Positions 1 through 10,102 of a stretch of 64,000 nucleotides of DNA are shown in pieces. Within the stretch, counting starts at the first letter, position 1. Each line of letters begins with the position of its first letter. The stretch spans positions 1-64,000 of the forward strand of contig CAWEKT010000003.1 of NCBI GenBank assembly GCA_963809765.1. Reading direction: 5' to 3'. Source of the stretch: JACVRM01 sp963809765 (GTDB lineage: Bacteria; Actinomycetota; Thermoleophilia; Gaiellales; Gaiellaceae). The translations under genes were made by a program, and so were the position numbers. Under the pieces are notes generated by a model. That model was not told where the DNA came from. It was given only the letters and a program-made list of their open reading frames with translations, and did no database searches.

Positions 1-913
1 AACAGCTTCAGCGGTGACGTGAACGAGGCGTACGAGAGGGTCTCCTGGCTGGGCATGACGACGATGTCGGCGGCGTTGAGGTGGTCTTCGACCTCCGCCG
101 GAGGGACGAATCCGGTCAAGAGGGCGCCGGTCCTCGCTGCCTGATCGAGCAGGGACGGCTCGTACACTCTGCCGACGAGGACCACCAGGGGTTCCAGGTC
201 TTCGAGCAGCCGGGCAGCCTCGAGCAAGACGGAAGCCCCCTTCTCGACCATGACGCGGCCGGTGTAGACGACGACCGGTCCGCGCGACCGGCGACAGGCC
301 GAGTCGCGCCCGCGCCGCCGCCTTGTCCGCGGAAGCGGCGTCGTGAACGAAGACGCCGTTGCGCTCGACCCAGGTCCGCGCCGCGAGGCGCGGGTATCTG
401 CGCAGCACCGCGTGCCGAAGTGCCCCGCTCGTCGTGACGACGGCGTCGCAGCGGCGGACCACGCTCCACTGCGCGCGCGACGCCGGCTCGTCGTGCAGCT
501 CGACAGCGACGAGCTTGCAGGCGCTCCGCCGTCGCCCCCAGAAGCGTCGCATCGTCAGGGCGAGGGCTGCTCCGAGAAACGACCGTCCGTACCAGACGAA
601 CGGAGCATTCCCCGGGCGGGTTCTGCCGACATGGAATCGCCAGGTCGCCCGGAAGCGAGCGAGGCGACTGCGCCAACGGCTGCGCGACGAGGACTCATCG
701 AGTCTCGTGGGGAGCTCGAGAATCTCGAAGCTCGGCTCGATCCCGTAGAACGCCCAGAGGTCACCGCGCCACCCCTCGGGCGGCTCACGCCTGCTCGGCG
801 AGTGGACGAGCGTGACCGCGGCACCGACGCGCGCGAACGCCGGCGCACATCCGCATCACCTGCATGCTGTTGCTCGACCGGCTCGGGATCTGCGAGTTGC
901 AGACGTAGACCAT
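1..913 (-). CDS. GT4-family glycosyltransferase (partial, frameshifted)
   Basis: This is a cytoplasmic retaining glycosyltransferase, probably adding a sugar to a lipid-linked exopolysaccharide precursor. The start is ATG at 911-913, giving MVYVCNSQIPSRSSNSMQVM, which matches the usual N-terminus of GT4 enzymes of envelope loci. After correcting several single-base shifts the C-terminal donor domain reads GPVVVYTGRVMVEKGASVLL and later LNAADIVVMPSQETLSYAS, the typical GT4 nucleotide-sugar-binding half. The gene runs off the left edge, so its C-terminus is missing. It diverges from the methyltransferase at 1084. Donor and acceptor cannot be deduced. Confidence 0.75.
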
Positions 914-1011
914 GCGCAGCCGCGCAGTCGCGACCGTTGCGATCCGGCCGGCGACTGAGCGTCGGGAGTGGTCCACGCATCGCCCATCGTATGGCGCACG
1001 CGGCGCGCGTG

Positions 1012-1040
1012 TCCCGCTTCGTCGCGGGCGGCCGTATACT
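1012..1040 (+). promoter_or_regulatory. Possible promoter for the 1084 methyltransferase
   Basis: The hexamer TATACT at 1035-1040 matches five of six bases of the sigma-70 -10 consensus and lies 44 bases before the GTG start. The -35 region near 1012-1017 is poor. It sits in the divergent gap between a minus-strand glycosyltransferase and this gene. Confidence 0.3.
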
Positions 1041-1083
1041 CGGAAGAGGGGTTGCTGGTGCAGCGCGCAGGCCGGGGGACGAC

Positions 1084-1934
1084 GTGGTGGAAAATGTCGC
1101 ATGCAATCTGTGTGGCAGCTCGGCGTCGATCGAGGTGTATCGATCGCGCGACTATCGCTTGCGCGTCGACGACCAGGACTGGCGCATCGTCCGTTGCGCG
1201 GAGTGCGGACTCCGGCTACCTGAATCCACGACCGACTCCGCAGGAGATCGGGCGCTACTACCCGGACTCCTACTTCGGCTACCGGCTCGACTCCGCGAGC
1301 GCTACGAGCGACAGGCCGACCTCGTTCCGGGACCGCCCGGTCGACTGCTCGACGTCGGTACCGCCACCGGCGAGTTCGTCGACGTGATGACGCGATCGAG
1401 GCTGGGACGCCTACGGCATCGAAGCGTCCGATCAGGCCGAGTTCGTCGCCAGGGCGCGGATCGTGCGCGCCGTTTCCCCGACGAGGCACCGTTTCCTGAT
1501 GAACACTTCGACGTCATCACGGCCTGGGCGGTCTTCGAGCATCTGCACGATCCCGCGCTCGCGCTTCTCACGAGTGCCGACGCATGCTCAAGCCAGGCGG
1601 GACTACTGTCGTCCAGGTGCCCAACATCGAGGGCGCCTTCGGCTACGGCCGCCTCTTCGAGGACGTGCCGCGCCACCTCTACTTCTTCTCTCCGGCTCGA
1701 CGCTGCCGATACGCCAGCGAGACCGGGCTCGATCGGTGAGCCGCGTCGAGCACACGCCGCAGTTCTACGGAGGGAGCGGCCGCGGACTGCTTCGGTACGC
1801 GCTGCCTTCGCGGTCTGCGGCGCTCGCGCGACCAGTACTTCGAGGTGCTGCGCACGCCTCGCCGCGAGCGCTTCCGGCGCTGGCCGCTCCTCGCGCTCGT
1901 GTGGACCGCGTCGCCGCCGTCGAGCGGGTCCTGA
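1084..1934 (+). CDS. Class I SAM-dependent methyltransferase with N-terminal zinc-ribbon-like motif (frameshifted)
   Basis: This is probably a sugar or polysaccharide-intermediate methyltransferase. The N-terminus has two Cys pairs, CNLCG and CAECG, about 40 residues apart, followed by YLNPRPTPQEIGRYYP. That arrangement is common in methyltransferases of surface-glycan loci. The SAM-binding motif LLDVGTATGEF and a downstream LKPGGTTVVQVPNIEGAFGY segment are seen after frame correction near 1245, 1395 and 1590. GTG codons at 1084 and 1087 follow GGGGGA at 1074-1079, and the second has the better spacing. The end at 1934 (RFRRWPLLALVW, then TGA) is the most likely one. The substrate is unknown. 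Confidence 0.7.
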
Positions 1935-2081
1935 TGGCGGACGCTGGTCGCCGCACTCGTGCGAGCAGGACGATCATCGGCTACTTCCGGCATGCCGAGG
2001 CCGACGCGGCGACGCTGCCCGCGGGGAAGCGGCCATCGGAGCAGCCGCCTGATGTCGTGCACGCGCTCACGCTCGTGGCGG

Positions 2082-3776
2082 ATGTCAGCTCGGCCAGCGA
2101 GTGGCCGAGGCGCGCCGCAAGGCCGGACTGACGCAGCGTGCACTCGCCGAGCGAATCGGCGTTCGGCTGGGCGACGTCAACCGCATGGAGCGCGACGCAT
2201 CTCGCCGCTCCCTACCTCCAGCGCGATCGCCGAAGCGACCCACGTCCCGGAGTCGTGGTTCGCCGTGCCGCAGCCGGCGCGCACGTCAGCGGACGCGCCG
2301 AGGCCTCAGCGAGCCACGTCGGCCGCGGCTGCCGGCCCGAGGCGCCCGCCGCCGACAGCTCATTCTCGCCACCTTCGGGCTACTCGTCGTCATCCGCTTC
2401 TTCACCGAGCAGATCGGCGTGCTTCCCGGTGCGACCAACTTCATCGACATCCCGCTCGTGTTGGGGCTCGTCCGCCGCGGCTGTCCTGGCTGCCAGGCGT
2501 GGCGGAGACGCGGAGCGTTGGCCCGCCTACCTCGCGACTCCCCTTCTTCGCGGCGTGCGCCATCGGCACGGCGATGAACCCTGACCTGTCGCGCCGGCGC
2601 CGGTCGTCCTCTTCATCTACACTCTTCCTGGCGCCGATCGCGCTGTACTTCGTCGCGTATCGCGTCTGGGTTCCCGAACGGCGGGTCTGAGCCTCTCGTA
2701 CCTGCTCGTCGCACTCGGCGCTCTCCAGTTCGTCGTCATCGTCGTCTTCGACCTGCCGACGTTCATGTCGAGCGAGAATCCGGACGACATCGTCGGGACG
2801 TTCGGCGGCAACGCCTACCAGCTCGTCTTCTTCCTTCTGCTTTTCTGCGGTCTCGTCGCCGGCATTGCCGTCTTCCAGAAGCGGCAGCTGACCGCCCGCC
2901 TCGCCCCGCTCTTCTTTCGGCGCCGCCTTCCTCACGATCTTCCTCGCGCAGTACCGCTCGCTCCTGGCCACCACCTTCCTGACGGTGCTGTTCGTCGGCG
3001 GATTGCTCGTGTACGCCACCGGCAGGGGCCTTGCGGTGATCGTCGCGCTCGACCGCTGACGCTCGTCGGCGGGCTCTGGTACGTGGCCGTGAACTACCCG
3101 ATCAACAAGTTCAGCGAGACGCTCGTCGCTGCTCGCGAGAATCCGACGTTCTTCCTCGATCGGCGGCTCCGGATCTTCGACGACGTCCCGCTCATCTACG
3201 CCGAGGATCCGATGTACATCATCACCGGTACGGGCCCGGGGACGCACTCGAGCCGTTCGTACCAGACGTTCTCCCAGTCGACATCCAGACAACTTCCTGA
3301 GCGCGGCGAGAAAGGCACAGCTCAGCGTCGTGAATCTCCTCACCGGCGGCGACGGGATACACCGTCCGAGATCGCCGACCGCTACACGCGCCGGCGCGCG
3401 GAGCGAAAGGAGGCGGTGCTCGGCTCGACCGCGCTCGACACACCCTATTCGAGCTACCTCGCGCTCCTCGTGGAGACCGGGCTGCTCGGCTTCTTCGCGA
3501 TGGTCGCGATCTATCTCTTCGCTCTGGTCAGATCGCACGTCGATGGCGGTAACGTCCATGCGCCGACGCGTCGAGAACGACCCGCTTCCGGCCTTGGCGC
3601 TCGCTGCCGCCGTCGGCTTCTTCGTTCTGCTGCAGATGGCGGTCTTCGGCAGCTGGCTCGAAGTCGTGCGCCTTACCGCGCTTGCGTGGATCCTGCTCGC
3701 GATCGCGACGAAGGAGTTCAAGACTCGCGGCCACCATCTGCCCCTGCCGCCACGCAGCACTGCCGGGCCGCCGTAG
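2082..3776 (+). CDS. O-antigen ligase/polymerase-like membrane protein with apparent N-terminal XRE helix-turn-helix (frameshifted)
   Basis: The first part reads LGQRVAEARRKAGLTQRALA, then ERIGVRLGDVNRMERDAS, a canonical XRE/Cro helix-turn-helix. Roughly 80 residues later the first of many membrane segments begins (RQLILATFGLLVVIRFF). The remainder is an O-antigen ligase/Wzy-type polytopic protein: hydrophobic helices, a long extracytoplasmic loop near 3090-3450 and the C-terminal segment TPYSSYLALLVETGLLGFFA typical of the Wzy_C/WaaL family. No stop codon occurs in any of the three frames between the HTH (to about 2230) and the first membrane helix (from about 2350), so the two parts appear to be one polypeptide. 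The start near 2082 is uncertain. Expected role: polymerising or ligating lipid-linked glycans at the membrane. Confidence 0.65.
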
Positions 3777-3834
3777 TAACACGCGGCCGGATCGCTTCAG
3801 CCGGCCAGGCGATCTCAGTCGCGCGACGGACCTG

Positions 3835-4827
3835 TCAGCGCGCCAGCGAGATCCAGCGGCGCCGCTCGCGGATCTCCGGAAGTACCGACTCGTCACTGCG
3901 GAAGTGCTCGAAGCAGGCGCGCAGGCCCGTCTTCGAGCTGCACGCTCGGCTCGTAGCCGAGCACTCGCCGCGCCTTGCTGATGTCCGCCTGCGACTTCCG
4001 CACGTCGCCGAGCGCGGCCCGGCGCGTAGACCGGCTCGAGCGCCCGACCGCTGACGGCCGACACCGTCCGCAGCAGCTCGTTGATCGTCGTGCTGTCGCC
4101 GCAGGCGATGTTGAAGGTCTCCCCCGCCGCGCCGACGGCGTGTGCCGCCACGAGGTTCGCCGCGACGACGTTGTCGACGTAGGTGAAGTCGCGCGACTGC
4201 TCGCCGTCGCCGTAGATCGTCGGGCGCTCGTCGAGCAGCGCGGCCGCGAAGAAGTTCGGGATGACCGCCGCGTACTCGGAGATCGGGCTCTGGCGCGGGC
4301 CGAAGACGTTGAAGTAGCGCAGCGACACCGTCTCGAGCCCGTAGACGGCGTGGAAGCTCGAGCAGTACGCCTCGCCCGCGAACTTCGCGACCCCGTACGG
4401 CGACAGCGGCGCGACCGGCAGGTCCTCGCGCTTGATCGCGTCGGCCGTCGCCGCGCCGTAGACCGACGACGACGACGCGTAGACCACGCGCCGCACGTCG
4501 GCGTCGCGCGCGGCCAGCAGCACGTTGAGCGTGCCGGTGACGTTGACCTCGCTCGAGCTCAGCGGATCCTGCACCGAGCGCGGCACCGACGGCAGCGCCG
4601 CCTGGTGGAAGACGAGCTCGCAGCCCTTGCACGGCGGTCAGCACACGCTCGAAGCTGCGCAGGTCGCCCTCGACGATCTCGATGTGCGCCGCGGCGTGCA
4701 GCAGGTTGCGCCGGTCGCCCGTCGCGAAGTTGTCGAGCACGCGCACGTCGTCGCCGCGCGCGAGCAGCGCGTCGACGAGGTGCGAGCCGATGAACCCGGC
4801 CCCGCCGGTGACGAGGACCCTAGGCAT
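3835..4827 (-). CDS. NAD-dependent nucleotide-sugar epimerase/dehydratase (UDP-glucose 4-epimerase-like)
   Basis: This is an extended short-chain dehydrogenase acting on a nucleotide sugar, probably C4 epimerisation. The N-terminal Rossmann motif is VTGGAGFIGSHLVDALL. The catalytic YxxxK lies in SPYGVAKFAGEAYCSSFH, with the Ser of YASSSSVYG and the sugar-binding RYFNVFGPRQSP following. Frame breaks lie near 4620 and 4020. The start ATG at 4825-4827 overlaps the stop of the upstream epimerase by eight bases, so the two are translationally linked. It is the last gene of the minus-strand operon beginning near 9949. Substrate specificity (Glc, GlcNAc or uronate) cannot be fixed from sequence. Confidence 0.8.
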   Translation of the reverse strand: MPRVLVTGGAGFIGSHLVDALLARGDDVRVLDNFATGDRRNLLHAAAHIEIVEGDLRSFERVLTAVQGLRARLPPGGAAVGAALGAGSAELERGQRHRHAQRAAGRARRRRAARGLRVVVVGLRRGDGRRDQARGPAGRAAVAVRGREVRGRGVLLELPRRLRARDGVAALLQRLRPAPEPDLRVRGGHPELLRGRAARRAPDDLRRRRAVARLHLRRQRRRGEPRGGTRRRRGGGDLQHRLRRQHDDQRAAADGVGRQRSGARAGLRAGPRSATCGSRRRTSARRGECSATSRACSSKTGLRACFEHFRSDESVLPEIRERRRWISLAR

Positions 4828-5764
4828 GAACCGCCGTGTCGTCGAGCTGGGCGGCGAGCCCGTCCTCGAGACTCACGGTCGGCGACCAGCCCGGTCGCCG
4901 CTGCGGATGCGGGCCGTGTCGGCCGCCGTCCGCGTCACGTCCCCGGCTGCCGCGTCGTTGAAGCGAGCGTCGAGCGGCCGGCCCGCGTGGCGCTCCAGGA
5001 TTCGGATCGCCTCGAGCAGTGTCGTCTCGCTCGCCGCCGCCGACGTTGTAGGTGTCCGGCGAGGCGCCGCGCTCGAAGGCGGCGATGCGTCGCCGCGACC
5101 GCGTCGGAGACGTAGGTGAAGTCACGGCTCTGCTCGCCGGTGCCGTAGACGAAGAACGGCTGCCGCCGACACGAGCGCGTCGACGATCCGCGCGAACGCC
5201 ATGTCGGGTCGCTGCCGCGGCCCGTAGACGGTGAAGTAGCGAAGCGCGACGACGTCGAGCCCGAACGAGCGCGCGTAGACCCGGGCCAGCTCCTCGCATG
5301 CCATCTTCGTGACGCCGTACGGCGAGATCGGCAGGCGCGGTCGTCCTCGCGCGTCGGGTAGCGCTCGGCGTCGCCGTAGACCGACGACGACGAGGCGAAG
5401 GCGACACGCGACGCCGGCCGCGCTCGCTGCCTCGAAGAGGCGCTGCGTCACGCGGAGGTTGTTGCGGGCGTACACGTCGAAGCTGAACCCCCAGCTGGCG
5501 CGCACGCCGGGCTGCGCGGCGAGGTGGAAGACGCCGTCGACCCCGTCGAGCAGCGGCAGCAGCTCGGCCTCGGCGAGGTCGGCCTCGACGAGCGTGAAGC
5601 CGTCGTGCTCGCGCGCAACCGCGAGGTTGCGCTCCTTGCGCTCGCGCTCGTAGTAGTCGGTGAACGCGTCGACGCCGACGACCTCGTCGCCGCGCGCCAA
5701 GCAGCGCCTCGGTCAGGTGCGAGCCGATGAAGCCGGCGCAACCGGTGACGAGGTAGCGGGCCAT
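4820..5764 (-). CDS. NAD-dependent epimerase, possibly UDP-glucuronate/UDP-glucose 4-epimerase
   Basis: This is a second extended SDR. It begins MARYLVTGCAGFIGSHLTEA, and the segment GVDAFTDYYERERKERNL resembles UDP-glucuronate 4-epimerases. The catalytic YxxxK is YGVTK within PYGVTKMACEELARVYARS, and LRYFTVYGPRQRPDMAF follows. Frame breaks occur near 5700, 5390, 5165 and 5030. The C-terminus SLEDGLAAQLDDTAVHA ends with TAG at 4820-4822. The start ATG shares one base with the TGA of the oxidoreductase upstream (TGATG). It probably supplies a uronic acid or hexose for the glycan made by this locus. Confidence 0.78.
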   Translation of the reverse strand: MARYLVTGCAGFIGSHLTEALLGARRRGRRRRRVHRLLRARAQGAQPRGCARARRLHARRGRPRRGRAAAAARRGRRRLPPRRAARRARQLGVQLRRVRPQQPPRDAAPLRGSERGRRRVSPSPRRRRSTATPSATRRARTTAPADLAVRRHEDGMRGAGPGLRALVRARRRRASLLHRLRAAAATRHGVRADRRRARVGGSRSSSTAPASRAVTSPTSPTRSRRRIAAFERGASPDTYNVGGGERDDTARGDPNPGAPRGPAARRSLQRRGSRGRDADGGRHGPHPQRRPGWSPTVSLEDGLAAQLDDTAVHA

Positions 5765-6843
5765 CAGGCTGCGAGCTCCTCCCAGACCGAGTCGATCTCG
5801 ACGGGCATGCCGCCGTTCTCGCAGCGACTCGTCGACCGCCTCGACGACCTGGATGACGTCGACGCCGATCCGGGCCGACGACCGCGGCTCCGCGCCCGTG
5901 CGGATCGCGTGGCAGAAGTCCGTCGAGCTCGAGCGCCAGCGGCTCGGTCGCGTCGATCCGCGGCGAGACGATGTCGCCCGTTCGGTAGCTGAGCCGGTAC
6001 TCGCCGAAGGTCTCCGGATCGGCGATGTCGACACCCGAGTCGAAGACGCGCACGGGCTCGGTGCTCGTGTCGTCGTACACGACCATCCGCTCCGAGCCGA
6101 CGACGGCCGTGCGCCGCAGCTTGCTCGGCGCGAGCCACGAGAGCTCGACGTGCGCGATCGCGCCGCTCGGATAGGTCAGGTGGATGAAGGCGACGTCGGG
6201 CGTGCCCGGCATGACGCAGCCGCGGCTCGTCGCCGCGACGCGGCACGGGTTCTCGCCGAGCCAGTGACGGAGGATCGAGAGGTCGTGCGGGCCGAGGTCC
6301 CAGACCACGCTCACGTCCGACTGGTGCAGCCCGAGGTTCACGCGGCTCGTCGAGATGAAGTAGATCTCGCCGAGCTCGCCGGCGTCGATGAGCTCCTTCA
6401 CCTTGTTCACCGGCGGGCTGTAGAGGAACGTGTGGCCGGGCATGAGCACGAGGCCGCGGCTCGACCGCGAGCTCGGCCAGCGCCTTGGCGTCCTCGGACG
6501 AGGCGGCGAGCGGCTTCTCGACGAACGTGTGCTTGCCCGCGTTCGAGCGACGCCTCGGCGAGCTCGCGGTGGGTCGAGACCGGCGTGGCGATCAGGACGG
6601 CGTCGATCGAGTCGTCGTCGAGAACGATCTCGAGGTCGGAGGTCGACGTACGCGTCGGGGTACCGCCGCGACGCGGTGCGCAGGACGTCGGCTCGGAGGT
6701 CGCAGATCGCGGCGAGCTCGGCGTCGGCGAGCTCGCGGATGTTGCGAACGAGGTTCGGCCCCCAGTAGCCGAAGCCGACCACGGCGAGGCGAAGGCGCCG
6801 GTCGGAGAAGATCGGCGGCCGGTGGCCCGATGCGCGCGGTCAT
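5764..6843 (-). CDS. Gfo/Idh/MocA family NAD(P)-dependent oxidoreductase
   Basis: This is a sugar oxidoreductase, probably of a nucleotide or carrier-linked sugar. The dinucleotide fold is seen as LAVVGFGYWGPNLVRNIREL, and the C-terminal substrate domain is clear in MPGHTFLYSPPVNKVKELID, then VWDLGPHDLSILRHWLGENP with the catalytic-type DLGPHD motif. Frame breaks lie near 6800, 6650, 6545, 6470 and 5920. The start ATG overlaps the preceding glycosylphosphotransferase stop as ATGA. A position beside a phosphoglycosyltransferase and two epimerases fits WbpB/WlbA-type glycan genes, but the exact reaction is not determined. Confidence 0.75.
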
Positions 6844-8358
6844 CGAGTGGCTCCTCGTCCGAGCAGCTGAACCGGCGTCTGCAGCAGGAGCTTCAGGTCG
6901 AGGCCGAGCGACCAGCTACGCGCGTACGCGACGTCCATGTCGAGCGCCTCGGCGAACGTCGAGCGCGCTCGCGCCTTGACCTGCCACAGGCCGGTGATGC
7001 CGGCGGGGACGAGGAACCGCTCGAAGTGATGCGGCTCGAAGTTCTCGGTCTCGTAGGGGATGCAGGGACGCGGACCGACGAGCGACATGTCGCCGCGCAG
7101 GACGTTGAGGAGCTGCGGGAGCTCGTCGAGGCTCGTCCGCCGCAGCCAGCGGCCGAACGGCGTGACGTCGTCGCGCCGCTCGAGCTTGTAGAGGCCGTTC
7201 GACTGCGGCGAGGCCTTCGAGCTCGCGGCCTCGCTGATGTACGCGCGGTGGTCGTCCGTCGGACGTATCCGACCTTCATCGTCCGGAACTTGAGCGCCGT
7301 GAACGGCCGCTGGTTCATGCCGAGCCGCGTCTGCCGGAAGAAGACCGGGCCCTCCGAGTCGCGCCGGATCCGCCAGGCGATGAAGGCGAACAGCGGCGCG
7401 GTGACGCACGAGCATCAGCGAGGCGCCGACGACGTCGAAGGCGCGCTTGACGAGCAGGCGCGCCTGCGACGCGCGAACCGGCGGGAGGCCGATCAGCTGG
7501 ATGCCCTCGACGCTCGTGACCTCGGCGCGCGGGCCGACGACGTCGAAGAGCCGCGGGACGATGTCGACCTGGATGTCGATGGCTCGGAGCTGCGCGCACG
7601 AGCTCGAGCACCTCGGGCGTCGGCTCCTTCGAGAACGCGACGATCACCCGCTCGACGTCCAGCAGCGCGACGAGCTCCGGCAGCTGCTCGGGCGCGCCGA
7701 GCACGGCGAGGTGCGCGAGCTCGACGCGGCGCTCGCGCGGGTCGGCGTCGACGAAGCCGACGAGGTTGACGCCGTACTCGGGGTGCTGCACGAGCTTGCG
7801 CGCGACCAGCTGGCCGACGTCGCCCGCGCCGACGATGATGCAGTTCTGGATGTACGAGAGGCTCCGCCGCGCAGCCGCGCGCGCGGCCACTCGCCTCGTC
7901 GTCACGAGCGCCGAGCGCCAGCGCCCAGAAGAGCAGCGTCTTCGTCTGGTCGGCGATGACGACGTGCGTGGCTGCCCCGATCATCCAGAGCGCCCAGGTC
8001 GTCAGCGTCACGAGGTGGAAGACGCCGACGAGGTCGTCGGTCGTCGAGTGGTCGGTGCGCTCCTCGTCGCGGTCGTAGAGGCGGTAGAGCGCGCGCGAGC
8101 ACGAGCCAGACGGGCAGCGTCAGCGAAGAAGACGACGAACTCCTCCGCGCGTCGTGATCCCCTCGCCGTCGCCGCCGCCGACGAGCAGCTGCGTGAGCGA
8201 CGAACGCGAGCGAGAGGCCGACGACGTCGGCGACCAGCAGCGCCCGGCGCACGAGCGCGCCGCGGCTGCGGAACGGCCGGGCCCGGCGGCGGTGGTCGAG
8301 GATCGCGCGCGTCCGCTCGTCGACGCCCAGCGCGCCTGGTCTGAGCGACCGCGCTCAC
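6840..8358 (-). CDS. Polyprenyl-phosphate sugar-1-phosphate transferase (exopolysaccharide initiating enzyme)
   Basis: This enzyme transfers a sugar-1-phosphate to undecaprenyl phosphate at the membrane, starting glycan assembly. The C-terminal catalytic domain carries the family hallmark LRRTSLDELPQLLNVLRGDM followed by SLVGPRPCIPYETENF, and later FLVPAGITGLWQVKAR. The middle has a Rossmann-like domain (NCIIVGAGDVGQLVARKLVQ), and the N-terminal third holds the membrane helices. Corrected length is about 500 residues, normal for WbaP/WcaJ-type enzymes. The GTG start at 8356-8358 overlaps the stop of the Wzz/kinase gene (GTGA). Frame breaks are frequent in the first half and near 7390-7600. 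Confidence 0.85.
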
Positions 8359-9949
8359 ACGACCTCGCGCTCGCGGCGGCGCGGCCGTACGCGTAGTAGC
8401 CGACCGCCTCGTACGAGTCCTCGAGGTGGGCGCCCGTCAGGACGAAGCCGAGCGCCACGGCCGGCGCGGTGCTGAGCATGCGCCGCAGCTCGGCGACCAT
8501 CGGCCGCCGCAGGACGTTGAGGCGCGAGACGAGGATCAGCGCGTCGACCTTGGCCGTGAGCGCCATCGCGTCGCCGACGTGCAGCATCGGCGGCGCGTCG
8601 ATGAGGACGAGGTCGGCGCGCTCCTCCAGCTCGCGGAGGATCTCGCTGACGACCCGGCTCTCGATGAACTCGCCGGCGTCCGGCGGCAGCGGCCCGGTCG
8701 GCAGCACCTCGAGCAGGCCCTCGATGCCGACGTTGCCGTTGAACTTCATCCGGCCGTCGTCCTCGTCGTCGTGCGGCGCGGCGATCGGGATCGTGCAGAG
8801 CGCCTCGTCGAGATCGACGTGCCCGAGCGCGATGTCGGTCAGCCCGGCGTGGCCGTTGAGGTCGAAGAAGCGCGCGAGCGACGGGCGGCGCAGATCGAGG
8901 TCGACGAGCGCGACTCGCTTGCCGGTGCGCGCGAACGCGACGGCGAGGTTGGCGACCGTCGTCGACTTGCCCTCCTCCTCGAGACCGCTCGTGACCATGA
9001 TCGAGCGCGCGCCGCGCTCGAGGTTCACGAACTCGAGGTTGGTGCGCAGCATGCGGAAGGCCTCCGCCTGCGGGCTCTCCGGCGCCTCGAGCATCGCGAG
9101 CCTGCGCTGGTTGCGGAGCTTCTTCGGCGGCTCGGGCACGCGAGCGAGCAGCGGCAGGCCGAGGCGCTCGCTGACCTCGCCGGCGGCGCGGACGCGGGTG
9201 TCGAGCGCGTTCCAGAGGAACGCGAGGCCGATGCCGAGCATCGCGCCCAGGATCAGCCCGAGCATCCCGTCGCGCACGTGGCTGGGCCCGATCTCGGCCG
9301 CACCGTAGGCCTGGCCGCGCGAGCGATGCGGTCGACGATCTGCAGCCGCTCCGCGATCTCGAGCGACTGCGCCTGGTCGGCCAGGTTCGCGTAGAGCGCC
9401 GAGCCCCGTCGGCCCTCCTCCTCGAGTGCCTCGAGCTGCTCGCTCGATGCGCGCGCCGCGAGCTCTCGATCGAGCTGCGTGGTGCTCTCGTTCCGATGGA
9501 CCAGGTACTGCTTCGCGAACGCATTGGCGAGCGCTGACCGCCGTACAGCGGCATCGCGGTGCGTCGCCCGGAAGATCGAGGAAGTCGGACGTCCCGGACG
9601 GCGACACCGAGACGTACGCGGCCAGCAGCGCCGGCGGACCAGCCCTCGGAACTCCGGCAGCTCGGCCACGCGCTCGCGCGACGAGCGGTCCCTCGGCGAT
9701 GAACGCCTGCGTGACGCCGTCGCGAATCGGGTCGGGCCTCGGGAACGTGCCGAGGATCGCCATCGCCGGCGTCGACTGGTTGATCAGCACCTGGGCGTAC
9801 GCCTCGTAGTGCGTCGGCTCGCGGCTCGACATGAGCAGCGCGACGGCCGTGACGACAGCCGTCGTCGCGATGACGATCCACTTACGCCGACGCACGACGC
9901 GGACGTGGTCGCCCAGCGTCGAGCCATGGCCGAACTGATTTTCGGTCAC
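8355..9949 (-). CDS. Wzz-type polysaccharide co-polymerase fused to BY-kinase domain
   Basis: This protein controls chain length and export of the polysaccharide and autophosphorylates on tyrosine. The N-terminus has a cytoplasmic lead, a membrane helix (KWIVIATTAVVTAVALLMSS) and a Wzz-like segment with proline-rich TFPRPDPIRDG. A second membrane helix near 9240 leads to the kinase: Walker A GLEEEGKSTT, Walker A' VALVDLDLRRPS and Walker B VLIDAPPMLHVGDA. The C-terminus has a short Tyr cluster, DSYEAVGYYAYG, the likely autophosphorylation tail. The GTG start at 9947-9949 follows a GGGGAGG site and heads the operon. Breaks occur near 9650, 9545, 9310 and 8385. Confidence 0.85.
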
Positions 9950-10005
9950 TCCCCCTGACCTCCCCGCAAAACCCGCAAGCCCCTTAATGCGTACTGCTTC
10001 GCCAC

Positions 10006-10035
10006 ATCATAGGCAAGAAATCCCGGAGGATCCAA
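10006..10035 (-). promoter_or_regulatory. Predicted sigma-70 type promoter of the wzz operon
   Basis: Read on the minus strand, TTGGAT (10030-10035) and TATGAT (10006-10011) are separated by 18 bases. This is close to TTGACA-N17-TATAAT and lies about 56 bases upstream of the GTG at 9949. The sequence around it is less GC-rich than the neighbouring genes. No other good promoter was seen upstream of this operon. Confidence 0.45.
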
Positions 10036-10102
10036 CCGGCGAGATTTCCCGCGCGAGAATCCCTCGTTCGGGGCGTCACCACCCGTTCACCGGCAGGCCG
10101 CC

